Made by a program: the position numbers and the translations under genes. A stretch of DNA of 64,000 nt, from assembly GCA_028583415.1 (NCBI GenBank), contig CM053266.1, positions 87,054,149 to 87,118,148 on the forward strand. Reading direction: 5' to 3'. Under the pieces are notes generated by a model. It was not told the DNA's origin. It did no database searches and saw only the letters and a program-made list of their open reading frames with translations. The stretch's first letter is position 1, and every line of letters begins with the position of its first letter. Of the stretch, positions 33,945 through 44,945 are shown in pieces. The stretch is from Protea cynaroides (Eukaryota; Streptophyta; Magnoliopsida; Proteales; Proteaceae).

Positions 33945-35251
33945 ATGGCTGGATGCAGAGTGACCAGACAAAGCTGTAACTCTATTCCACCACCACCACC
34001 TGTGGGGGAAGACAGCCATATATACCCGAAAACACAGGAGAATCCGAACACGGCACCGTCCGTAGTAAATAGGCAGACAAATCCTACAAATCTGTCAGCT
34101 CCACCTACAGACTTGGCTACAGCCGTGATGAATTTGGCCCAACAGTTGCAGCAAATACAATAGGCACAAGCTACTATGCAAGCTGCCATAGGCATGACCT
34201 TTCCAGCTGCACAGATGACACGGATGCCAGCAGGACAGGCAAGCACAGTACCGGGGGGAAGTAACACAATACTCCACATACCTCAGACTCCCATCATGCA
34301 GGCTCAAGTACAAAACCCTGAAGTAGCTCCAGGTGGATATCAATACCAACCACCTATGTATGGGGCTTATGTTCCACATCAACTAGACCACTCCAGACTG
34401 GTGGAGCGTTTTCTACAGATGAAGCCCAAGGAGTATAGTGGTAAGCCAGTTGATCCGTTGTGGCCAGCACACTGGATCGATGAGATGGAGAGAAACTTCA
34501 CGATGATGACAGTGAATGAGGAAGAGAAGGTATTGTGTGCAACATTCATGCTGAAAGGCGATGCACACCACTGGTGGAAGTCCACACAGACATATCTGAT
34601 GACAAAGCACACCCAATTAACTTGGGATATATACAAGGAGGCATTCTTTGAGAAGTATTTTCCTAGGAGTTTCAGAGATTCTTTGGAGAAGGAGTTCCTG
34701 AGTTTATATCAGGGACAGATGACTGTTGATGCATATCAACAGTGTTATGAGGAGTTGTTTTTCTTTGCACCAGTCAGTATGCAGGTGGAAGATACAAAGA
34801 CCCGAAGGTTCATCATGGGACTTAGGGGAAGCATACGTGAACATATTCTGGGACTTGAAAAGAAAATCTACAATGAAGCTGTACAAATTGCTCGAGTGAA
34901 AGAAAATTTACAATGAAGCTGTACAAATTGCTCGAGTGATAGAGTCGAGCCAGAAAGAGAGCTACCTTGCTCAAAATAGAGGAATCAAAAGGCTAAATGA
35001 AAATTCTTACAACAAAGGGAACACCAAGGTATTCAAACCCTTCTGTACTCAAGGTTTCAATGCTGCAGCCAAGACTACTTCAGTAGCTCAACAGCAACAA
35101 AAGCCAAATAATGAAGGGTTAAAATGTTATAACTGCAATCAAGTGGGATATTACTTTCGAGAATGTCCTAAGCCCAAGAAGCAACTACAATAAGGCAGAG
35201 TTTACGCGGTTACATCTAAGGATGCTGTCGCATCGCCTGATGTGGTCACAG
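33945..35251 (+). pseudogene. E2 gag (broken)
   Basis: It starts at ATG 33945 (MAGCRVTRQ). The capsid region is well kept from 34370 to 34900 (KPKEYSGKP, CATFMLKGDAHHWW, FEKYFPRSFRDS). Breaks: TAG at 34161-34163; a 40-bp tandem duplication (34861-34900 and 34901-34940) that shifts the frame and ends the protein at 34914-34916; TAA at 35191-35193. The zinc knuckle reads CYNCNQVGYYFREC, with Tyr where the metal-binding His should be. The tail leads to the 70-bp gap. Confidence 0.85.
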
Positions 35252-35321
35252 GTATGACCTGAATCTTATCATTTTGTGTTACATTATGTGAGCATGTAGA
35301 CTAAATCAAAACAAATCACAG
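35252..35321 (+). other. 70-bp intron-like gap between gag and pol of E2
   Basis: It begins ACAG/GTATGA and ends TCACAG/GTATC, with TCACAGGTAT at both borders and GACTAAA as a possible branch site. Length and borders equal those in E1 while the interior has diverged. Confidence 0.65.
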
Positions 35322-38300
35322 GTATCGTACCTATTAATGACATTCCCGCTAGAGTACTTTTTGATTCAGGAGCTACTCATTCTTTTATATCTGTGTCATT
35401 TGGAAAGAAGCTAAATCTACCCCTCAAATCCTTAGACTACAAACTGCTTGTACGATCACCTATGGGATTATAAATGGAATTAGGAAAAGGTTATGGACCA
35501 TGTCTAGTTCTTATTGATGAAAAGACTTTGGATGTAACCTTGATCCAACTTGAGATGGCAGACTTTGACGTCATCTTGGGAATGGACTGGTTAGCTCGGC
35601 ATTCTGCAAACCTATTATGTGCCGAAAAGAAGCTGACATTTAAAGACAAGGAAGGAGCAGAGTTCAGTTTTGCTGGAACCAAACTTCCCCGTAAACGAAA
35701 ACTCATACTCTCTGCATTAAAGGCTAGGAAGTGCCTTGAGAAAGGAGCAGTTGGGTATCTAGTATCTGTGATCGATCTTACAATAGAAGCACCACGAATG
35801 GAGGATATTGATGTCGTGCGTGACTATCCAGATGTATTTCCTAAAGAACTACCAGGACTACCACCCGGCCGCGCTACAGAGTTTGTTATAGATCTGATAC
35901 CCAGAGCCGCACCAGTATCTAAAGCACCTTATCGAATGGCTCCTACTGAACTGAAGGAATTAAAAGTACAACTACAAGAACAACTGGACAAGGGTTACAT
36001 CCGACCTAGCATATCACCATGGGGAGCGCCAGTATTATTCGTTAAGAAGAAGGATGGTAGTGTTCGATTGTGTATAGACTACCGAGAATTGAATAAACTG
36101 ACAATCAAGAATCGATATCCATTGCCTCGGATCGATGACATGTTCGATCAGTTGCAAGGGGCCAAAGTGTTCTCCAAGATCGATCTACGGTCAGACTACC
36201 ATCAGTTGAAGATTAAGGACGGTGATATCCCCAAGACAGCATTCAGGACCAGATATGGACATTATGAATTTTTGGTCATGTCTTTTGGATTGACGAACGC
36301 ACCAGCAATCTTTATGGAACTTATGAATCGGGTATTCCACGATATGTTGGATACGTCGGTTATTGTATTCATTGATGATATATTGGTCTACTCCAAGGAC
36401 AAGGAAACTCATATAAAGAATCTAAACGCCGCTCTGCAGCGATTACGGAAGGAGAAGCTCTACGCCAAATTTACAAAGTGTGAGTTTTGGCTAAAGGAAG
36501 TCGCTTTTCTAGGCCATGTTGTATCCGCTGAAGGAATTAAAGTGGACCCTAGCAAGATCGAAGCTATTGTGAAGTGGGAAGCACCGAAGAGCGTTGCAGA
36601 AATTAGAAGTTTCTTAGGTCTAGCTGGGTATTATCGACGATTTGTGGAAGACTATTCCCGAATTGCCGTACCTCTCACCAGTTTGACTAAGAAGGGTGAA
36701 AAGTTTGTTTGGACTGATAAATGCGAGAAGAGTTTCCAAACATTGAAGGCTAGATTGATATCTGCTCCAATCTTGACCATTCCGATTCCAGGACAGCCAT
36801 TTATTTTGTACATGGATGCGTCAGGGTTGGGATTAGGATGTGTACTTATGCAAGGAGAACAAGTAATTGCTTATGCCTCAAGAAAATTGAAGACACATGA
36901 GAAGAACTATCCCACTCATGATTTGGAATTAGCGACAGTAGTACATGCTGTCAAAATATGGAGACATTACTTGTACGGAGAGAAATTTCAGATTAAATCA
37001 GATCATAAGAGTCTTACTTATCTCTTTAATCAGAAGGAGTTAAATATGAGACAAAGAAGATGGCTGAAACTATTGAAAGACTATGATTGTGATATCCAGT
37101 ATTATCCAGGGAAAGCTAATGTGGTTGCCGACGCACTGAGTAGAAAGGCAATGATGAAATCTCAAGAGGAGGTTAGCACCACTGCTGCACTGTGTACTAC
37201 CGAAAAAGTATTCAATTATGGTAATGAGCAGTTTGTGATAGATGCACCGGGTGAATCAACCAACCAAGGGTTTATCCATCGGTTTGTAAATATGTTCGCC
37301 ACGTTGAAGATTGTACCCGATATACTTGATGAAGTGAAAACAGCGATTAAAGCGGACCCTTATCTAAGAACGGTATAAAAAGACATCGAAAAAGGTAGAA
37401 CTATTCCTGAGTTCACCTTAGATGATGAAAGGGTACTGAAGTACAAAGGAAGAATATGTGTACCTAAAACAGAAAGTTTGGACATTAGACACCGACTAAT
37501 GAAGGAAGCCCATACCACCGCCTATTCGATACACCCTGAAAGTACAAAAATGTATCATGACCTAAAGAAATTATATTGGTGGAGAGGAATGAAAGCAGAT
37601 ATAGCCAAGTTTGTGTCTCAATGCCCAAATTGTCAGAAGGTGAAAGTTGAACGACAAAGACCAGCAGGACGGTTACAGCCGTTACCAGAACCAGCATGGA
37701 AATGGGACTGCATCACTATGGACTTCGTTACAGGGTTACCATTGACTCCCCGAGTAGTTGATGCAGTTTTGGTGATTGTAGACTGACTGACTAAAATGGC
37801 TCGATTTATAGCTATACAACCTCAGTATACACTGGAGAGGTTAGCTAAGTTGTATGTGGATAATATTGTCAGATTACACGATGTACCTGAAAGCATTGTG
37901 TCCGACAGAGATCCATGATTTACTTCAAAGTTTTGGGAAGGATTGCAGAAGGCTATGGGTACAACATTGAAGTTCAGTACTGCATTCCATCCTTAGACAG
38001 AAGGACAATCGGAGCACACCATTCAGATTCTTGAAGACATGCTCCGAGCCTGTGTAATTGATTTTAAAGGATCATGGGATGAAAAGTTACCACTGATTGA
38101 GTTCGCTTATAACAATAGCTATCAGGATACTATACAGATGTCACCCTATGAAGCACTGTATGGCAGGAAGTGTCGAACTCCTTTGTTTTGGAATGAAGTT
38201 GGAGAACGTAGTATTGTTTGATCGGAATTTGTTGAAGAGACTTGTCGAGTAGTCGACATTATCAAGGAAAGAGTAAGAACGGCTCAGAATCGTCAGAAGC

Positions 38301-38810
38301 AATATGCAGACACTAGACACCGAGACCTTGAATTCACCGTTGGTGGTAATATATTCCTCAAAGTGTCACCTATGCGAGGTTTGAAACGGTTCAGACAGAA
38401 AGGAAATCTAAGTCCGAGATATGTCGGACCATATGAGATTCTAGCTAAGCATGGAAAAGTGGCTTACCAGTTAGCACTACCACCATCTATGTCAAGTGTG
38501 CATGACGTATTTCATATCTCCTTATTGAAGAAGTATGTCAGAGATCCAACGCACGTTTTGACAGTAGATCTACTTGATTTGATTGATGATTTGACATTTG
38601 AAGTAGCACCAACTGAAATTACCAGCCGAAAGGTGCAACGACTACACAACCGTGATATTTATTATGTTAAAGTCACCAGGAGAAGCAGAGATATAGAAGA
38701 AATCACATGGGAAGAAGAGAATGCTATGCGAAAGCAATACCCTCATCTATTCGACTCGGAAGGTATGTATAATTTCGAGGACGAAATATTTATAAGTAGG
38801 GGGGAGTTGT
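35322..38810 (+). pseudogene. E2 pol: protease to chromodomain, one frame with six nonsense codons
   Basis: Protease has LFDSGATHSF near 35367. RT has KKDGSVRLCIDYREL and FIDDILVYS. RNase H has MDASGLGLGCVL. Integrase shows the zinc region (IHPES and CPNCQK), MDFVTGLP, VSDRDP and SEHTIQILEDM. The C-terminal domain has LKVSPMRGLKRF, VGPYEIL and HDVFHISLLKKYV, and a chromodomain-like tail ends RGEL with its stop (TAA 38810-38812) in the first bases of the LTR. In-frame stops are TAA 35471, TAA 37376, TGA 37784, TGA 37916, TAG 37994 and TGA 38219 (first bases). No frameshift was found, which is unusual for such a decayed copy. Confidence 0.9.
38795..38806 (+). other. Polypurine tract of E2
   Basis: AGTAGGGGGGAG directly before the 3' LTR. 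Confidence 0.85.
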
Positions 38811-41132
38811 AAGACCCGTATCGAACTAACCGGTCTTACCACCTTGCACCAGGTCTACCTATCATGGTCGAGCCAAATGGACCAAGTGCGTGAAGGAAAT
38901 AGCGAAACCAGGTATTAAACTGACCCAAAAACAGTAAAATCGAGGGCAGGGTCGCATACCCAGATAGGCAGGGTCGGACCCCCCTCATTAGGAAGTCAGA
39001 CCCCTGAAATTTTAACTGGGGGTCAGACAATTTAGACCTGAGGGTCGACGGGATCTCCGACCCCCTCATCGACCTCCTCTTTGCCGACAAAAACCGTAAA
39101 TAGGAAACTTTCCAAATTTCAAGGGGATTCTTTTCTAATCTCAATGGGACTTATTTTGGGAGATTCTTCTCTATAAATAGGACGTCCCTAAGCCTCTTTC
39201 ACTCCTTTTGAAACCCTAATTGAAAGTGAGAGAAAAAGAAGAGAAGGAGAAGAGAAGAAAAGTTGGAGAAGAAGAATAAAGAGAAGAATTCAGAGAAACC
39301 TCTGAATCTCAGCAAACCTAAGGTATGGATATATTTCCATTAATGATTTAAGACCTTAGAATAGTTTATGAAGAGGGTATCGCTTAGGAGAAATCCTAAT
39401 CATCCATCCATGGGAGGGTTTCAATGAAATCCATGGACGAACTCATGGTAGGCAAAGTAAGGAAGAAAATTAGAGTTTTAAGCCATACAAGCATAGAATA
39501 GATTGTGGAAGTAAGCCATAGGACCCAAACATGAAAGAATGGAGTGTAGGATGAAATTCTCGACTCAATCCACGGGGGGTCGCACATGGGGTCGATTGGG
39601 AATCGACCCTACCAGACCACAAGATCGACCCCAAGCATTCGGGAAGTCCAGGGATGCGGTGGTCGCACCCAGGGTCGATGGAACATCCGACCCTGGCATC
39701 GACACTACCCTGGGGGTCGCAATAAACTGCTACCCTACCTGCAACCCACCCTGCGACCCTCGCTTAACAGCAAGCCTAAAATTGTCGGAATGATTTCTAA
39801 CTAAAGTCTATCGACTTGTTAGGTTTTCCTATTGATATAAAAGTGATTCTTAAAGCTTGAAAGAGGATCTACACTCAAGAAAAGGTAAGGGAACAAGACC
39901 TAAACTAATTGGCTAATAATAAACTGTTTTTATTTTCTTAAGTCCAATGCCATGACTGATCCTATGCGTGTATGCTTGTAATGTGCATTCAACATGTCAT
40001 CCAATATTTCTACTATTAATGTTCATGCATATTTAATTCTATTTTATTTATAACATGATGATGATGATGATGCTAGGAATAGACATGTGAATGATTGTGT
40101 GTGGTTAGTGTACTTGATGCGAGTGGGGCATCAGGGGAGGTGTTATGCGGTGTTTGATCCGGGTACTTTAGCTCTATCTCTACTCAAGTCTTGTCCACTG
40201 ACATCGTCGTATCACCATTACCTTAGCAGAACTATTACGTCGTAGGGCATCAAGGGAGGTGGTCTCGGACCGTGTAGTCTTTGACTCTGCCGGGGGGCCA
40301 TAGCTCTATCTCTATGGACGTATTGAGGGATGCTGGGGTGAGGCCTTGGATACACTGTTTGACATTAGGATTGGTTAGTTGTGAGCCCAGTTTGCAAGCC
40401 CTCACCAGTAGGGGCTTACGTGTTGGTATGGGTAGGGCATCAGGGGAGGTGTTATGCGGTGTTTGATTCGGACACTTTAGCTCTATCTCTATTCCATGTT
40501 GGGGTTGATGTGGACGACAATGGTGATTGATCCATTGGGTGGGCTTACACATCCTGTGTTTAGAGGTGAGGCGGCCACCGAACCTTTCTATAGTACATTG
40601 TAAACTTATATACCAGACCACATATATGAATTGAATGCATGCATATGTTTGTTGCATTGTTTTGTTTGCTCACTGAGCCGTGATGTGTGCTCACCCTTTC
40701 GACGTCGAATATTTTTAGTTGATGATGCAGGTACCACTGTGGAAGATTATATGAATGCTTCTGTGTACGGACACGTTGCTGCGATGGAGGCTGAAGACAT
40801 AGTGGAGACGCATGACTCCTCATGCGAGTGCAACTCATGCGTTTTCGATTAGATTTTTATTTGAACTATTAAGGAAATATAATTTAATATTTTATTTACT
40901 TATGTCTCGGTTGGTACAACATAATTTGATATTTTACTTATGATTATCACAGTTAGATTCTTCAGTTCATTTAATATTAAAACTTCCACTATTGTGTATT
41001 TATTCTGATTATGATTGTGGATGTGTATGGTTTATTTTAAAAGGACACAGCCTATTAGAGATCCTGGTTGAACCGTTGATTTATTAACGGTTCATTACAC
41101 CATTCTAAATAGTGCTGAATTAGGGTGTGACA
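38808..41132 (+). repeat. E2 3' LTR
   Basis: It matches the 5' LTR over its full length with scattered substitutions and only tiny indels. TATAAATA at 39172-39179. It ends GGTGTGACA. Confidence 0.95.
40709..40852 (+). CDS. Conserved short LTR reading frame, E2 3' LTR copy
   Basis: The intact 144-nt frame with DDAGTTVEDYMNASVYG, a middle part ending IVETHD, and SCECNSCVFD. It belongs to a different LTR subfamily from E1 yet keeps length and stop. Confidence 0.55.
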   Translation: MFLVDDAGTTVEDYMNASVYGHVAAMEAEDIVETHDSSCECNSCVFD

Positions 41133-41622
41133 TGTCGTCTTCAATGTCTTCAACCCGTCATTCAACGTTTGGGTGTGGTCCCAGCCGGTCCCGCACGGGT
41201 ATCTGTCCTTGCTGAGCCTTCGAGCTGGTCCCGCTTTCTTCTAGATGGGCTCGGGATTCTCTTGCCTCTCCCTCTGCCTGGGGCAGTCGAGGCCTGCTAC
41301 GCTGAGGGGGCTCTAGTGGTGGGCCTTTCTGAGGTGTTGGCCGGTATGGAGGAATAACCCCAACGGGGGGAACAATCCCCATGGGGGGTCGCAAGGTGGC
41401 ACCCATTGGTGGGTGCTGGGCAGCCTATAGGGCTCTTGTTACTTCTTCTAGCTGTTGTACTATAGTGTCAAACTACTCATAGGTGACATATTTTGGTGGT
41501 GGAGACTCAGCTGTAGGCCTTTTTCCTTTCCTCTAGGCTGATCTTCCCTCCTGCTGACCGGCGCCGGGTGAGTTATGTGGGTTAAGGTTGACTGTGTGGC
41601 TTCTTGTCCTTCGAAGACTCAT
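41133..41622 (-). pseudogene. E0 gag N-terminal part
   Basis: The likely start is the ATG at 41622-41620 (MSLRRTRSH), about 55 nt after the primer-binding site on the minus strand. The frame has in-frame TAG codons near 41537, 41489 and 41429, then a Pro-rich open stretch (MGATLRPPMGIVPP, 41406-41158). It continues beyond E2 at 29061. The N terminus of Tat gag is poorly conserved, so this assignment rests on position and frame. Confidence 0.6.
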
Positions 41623-41676
41623 GCTCAAAGGATTTCTTTTTGACGTTACTCTTCCAACTCCGAATTACTCAATTGA

Positions 41677-41693
41677 CCCCACGGTGGGCGCCA
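41677..41693 (-). other. Primer-binding site of E0
   Basis: The minus strand reads TGGCGCCCACCGTGGGG, the form found in many Tat-clade elements, three nt from the LTR end. It marks the 5' end of E0. Confidence 0.85.
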
Positions 41694-41696
41694 AAC

Positions 41697-42172
41697 TGTT
41701 TCATTCAAATTCTGTATCTGAGGTCCGTGGTGTTGATGGGGCCTGCAAGATAAAGACAAGAGACAAGAGAGGGGCGGGCCTTAAGGCCCCGGATCAGCTC
41801 TGATGCCCAAGTTAGGAATCTATGAACGGTCAATGGACCTAGGATCTGAGCCCACCTTTTATGTGGTGGGGCAAGAGAAAAATCTCGAGTTTGAAGTGTC
41901 AAAGTGAGAATCCCAAGAATGAGTAATTAATGTTTGCGTACCTGAATTCTCGGGATTTGATCTATTTATAGTGAATAATGTTTTTTCGTAAATGTCGTTT
42001 TTGCCTTTTGTAGCTTTTGATACCTGAAATGTCTTTGAAATAGCTTGGAAATGACTTTTTTTACCCTTTACCCATATGATTGGATTTATGCGGATGCTTT
42101 CTTATATCCACGAGAGAACGTCTATGTGGTAGATTAAGTCTTAAATGTCGTTGTTTTATCGGTGACGTGGCA
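41697..42172 (-). repeat. E0 5' LTR
   Basis: On the plus strand it starts TGTTTCATTC beside the primer-binding site. The minus strand carries CTATAAATAGA at 41962-41971 as a TATA box. The outer end is placed at GTGGCA (42172) because copia coding sequence starts at the next base; with no second LTR in the window that end is tentative. Confidence 0.65.
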
Positions 42173-43627
42173 GATTTCCCTAACCGCTGCAAATGGGTAT
42201 TTTGTATCAAACAGAAACTCGATGGTACTGTTGACCAATACATAGACCGTTTGGTTGCCAAATGTTACAATTAAATCGAAGGACTTGATTACAATGAGAT
42301 GTTTAGAACCATTGAAACATGCAACCATATGTCTTGTCATTACTCTAGCTCTTTGTAAGGGATGGGCTATCGGACAATTGGATGTCCATAATGCTTTCAT
42401 TCATGGACTCTTACTTACAAGAGGAGGTTTACATGGCACAACCTCTAGGATTCATCGACCCTACTTGGTCTCATAGTGTGTGTCATCTTCATCGTGCACT
42501 TTATGACTTGAAACAGGCTCCAGAGGCTTAGTATTCACAACTCAGCCATGGTCTGGTTCAAATCGAATTCAAAGGTGCCAAGTCGGATTTCTCGTTGTTC
42601 ATTTGCATGAGCAATGGTCATACGACGTTATTACTTGTCTACGTGGAAGACATTCTCATAACCATTAGTGACACGATTACAGTTCAAGGACTAATTGATA
42701 AATTCAATGGCATTTTCAAATTGTGGGACCTAGGCCCTCTAAGCTATTTTCTAGGTGAGGAAGCCTTAGCTACACCTCATGGTTTATTTCCATGTAAACA
42801 TACGTATGTTCATGAATTGCTCCTACGCGCCAAGATGAAAGGTAGCAAGGGCATCTCCATTCCTACCGCCATTGGTGTCAAGCTCACAGTCGGTGGTTGG
42901 TTCTCCTTTCCATGATGCTACTCTCTATGGAGTACTGTGGGTGCTTTACAACATGTTACGCTTACTCGGCCTGAAAGATGGTATGCCATAAACAAAGTTT
43001 GTTAGTTTATGCACAATCCAATTGAGGAACATTGAACAAGGGTGAAAAGAATCCTGCATTATCTCAAACATACCATTCAATTTGGTATGCATCTCCAATG
43101 GTCTTGATTTATCTTTGCAGGTTTATTCGGATGCCGATTGGGTCAGGGACCCGGACAACAGCAGATCCACTAGGGGGTACTGTGTCTATCTTGGATCCAA
43201 TTTGATTTCTTGGAGTTCAAAGAAGCAGAGCACTGTGGCTTTTTCCAGCACCGAATTGGAATGCTGAGGTCTTGTTCATATAGCTACACAAATCACTTGG
43301 TTGCAACGGTTACTTGATGAACTACAAGTCCATTCTTCTTCAATGCTTATCCTATGGTGTGACAACCTTAGCACTACGTATTTCAATGTCAATCCTTGGT
43401 TTCATGCACACACGAACCATGTTAAATTGGATTATCACTTCATCCGAGAAAGGTGTCTGCGAAGGAGATCGAAGTCCAGCTATTATCAGCAAAAAACTAG
43501 TTGGCCTACATTCTAACCAAACCGTTGTCCACCCAGTGCTTCAGAACTCTACATGGCAAACTCGCAGTTCATACTTCCCAATTCGCTTGCGGAGGATTGA
43601 TAAGAAACATACCGAACACTCACGGAC
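42173..43627 (+). pseudogene. Ty1/copia pol 3' half: RT and RNase H (broken)
   Basis: The frame enters RT at CKWVFCIKQKLDGT and follows with QLDVHNAFIHG, a catalytic motif YVEDILIT (the usual YVDD has its first Asp changed to Glu), LGPLSYFLG, VYSDADWVRDPDNSRST (RNase H) and LISWSSKKQSTVA. Frameshifts and stops are frequent. The 5' part of pol and gag are absent here, consistent with E0 having inserted into RT, so that the other half would lie to the left of the window. Confidence 0.85.
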
Positions 43628-43850
43628 TGTTATCCTCAACGGATGTTTGAATTATTTTGAATTCAAATGATTGGTTTTGATTCTTGTAACTTTGAGTATT
43701 TGAATGTTCAAATCCCTTTATGTTCTCCTGGTTCTTCTCCACAAAACTCTGGAGTTAACCAATTGTAATGTACAATAGACTCTACACGCAAATTGTGATA
43801 GAGATTATCTGATATTTGAATCTTTCACTGAGTAACGTTTGCCATTACAA
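43628..43850 (+). repeat. Probable 3' LTR of the copia element
   Basis: A segment starting TGTTATCCTC and ending GCCATTACA follows the RNase H tail, at the place and with the TG...CA ends of a short copia LTR. The second copy is not in the window, so the borders are a proposal. Confidence 0.5.
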
Positions 43851-44385
43851 AGATTCTGTGATCGTGATGGAATCCAAAAACAATTTTCAAATAATGATAT
43901 TAATAAATAATATAAGGTAAAATAACTTTGTAAATTATATGTTTACTCATATCTGTGCCATAAAATCATCATTCTTAGAAGCACGTGATGTGACGGCCAT
44001 TTGAATAAGGTGTCAGTCTTACGCCGTGGAGAGATCCAAAGCCCGTAATTAGTTTCATCACTTAAAAAATTAATCAAAATATTTAAATAATAAAATTCAA
44101 ATTTTATGGACACAATTCTAATAGTTCGATTTATCACACGATCAGAACAAATACATCATCTACCCATGTAACAGCAGAGTTCTCTTAGAAAAATAACAAA
44201 TCCTTATGATAATAATAATGAGTTATTTTTTATTTTTTGGCAAAAGTTTTACTAGCCTATTGTTCATGAATCAAAGGGATTGAAAGGATTCATGATTCAA
44301 AACATCTCACCCTAAAAAGCTGTAACTCTTCCATCGATGTATTTGAAATTTTATAATATCTCTCTCAATATTAAATCCTCTCTTT
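43851..44385. other. AT-rich intergenic DNA
   Basis: No gene or known repeat seen on either strand. It lies between the copia remnant and the hairpin element upstream of the hydrolase gene. Confidence 0.5.
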
Positions 44386-44577
44386 CTAATGATTCGGGAG
44401 AAGGGGGACATCATTGTCGGATGGCTAACACGTGAGGTTCAGGTGAATTCAAACCCTCCATTTGAGACGATTAGCTCATCGACTGAGTTGGTCAGCTCAG
44501 ATAAAAGACTCAGATTCACCTGAACCCCATGTATTAGCCATCCGATGAGGACGTTTCCCTCTTATCGAATCACTTAG
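44386..44577. mobile_element. Hairpin MITE-like inverted repeat
   Basis: The left arm (44386-44449) and right arm (44513-44577) are imperfect reverse complements of about 64 bp. They share TCGGATGGCTAA and GGTTCAGGTGAAT, with a loop of about 63 bp between. It has no coding capacity. It lies about 370 bp upstream of the hydrolase transcript. The superfamily is not clear because I see no certain target duplication. Confidence 0.7.
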
Positions 44578-44945
44578 TGGAGAGAATCCACCTCTCTCAT
44601 CCATAATTTTAATGATTCCCTTTGCATGGTCTGCTTTCCCACCCAACCAGGCAAACACTTTTTTTTTTTTTTTTCTTTTCCAATAAGAAATAAAAGAATT
44701 TTTGAGAAAAGAGTCGACTAAATACTAAAATATAGGACAAGTACAGTGAAATGATTTTGTCAATATTGGTAATACCCATCAGGCTTATCTTCTTGTCCCA
44801 TAGACCAAAGCGTCCTGCACTGCTTCTCTGCCAGTCTTCATTCCATTCTTCGCTTGCAGGTCGCAGCGCATGTAACATAACGTTGGTCCGGAAGATTAAT
44901 GTTCAACCCTTCTCCTTCTACTTGCTCAAATCCAACAAAAAAATA

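Larger units (their letters stand above)
29062..41132 (+). mobile_element. E2: second Tekay/Del-type chromovirus, different subfamily from E1
   Basis: LTRs of 2326 and 2325 bp enclose a primer-binding site, an antisense gene, gag, a 70-bp intron-like gap, pol with chromodomain and a purine tract. The internal coding region is close to E1 but the LTRs differ: a TATAAATA box, no AATAAACGTTAACC motifs and a different leader. Pol is one continuous frame broken by nonsense changes only. It lies in E0 gag, antiparallel to it. Confidence 0.95.
460..42172 (-). mobile_element. E0: Tat-lineage Ty3/gypsy element, minus strand, split by three nested elements
   Basis: About 8.2 kb of this element is in the window as four pieces: 460-5720, 17675-18922, 28434-29061 and 41133-42172. 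Read from right to left they give LTR, primer-binding site, gag, protease, RT, RNase H, integrase, a tandem-repeat 3' untranslated region and an antisense frame. The pieces join logically: gag runs from 41133 to 29061 and from 28439 to 18922, and protease from 17680 to 5715. The protein signatures (YHHDIGHTIDEC gag finger, QGYYWP integrase zinc region, AEYEALLAGL RNase H) are those of the Tat clade. The far end lies beyond the left edge, behind the LTR at 1-459. All frames are broken. Confidence 0.85.

Noticed and set aside
33917..34279. 120-codon minus frame over E2 gag start
   Set aside because: It overlaps the Pro/Gln-rich gag N terminus and only reflects its codon bias; it is not matched in E1.
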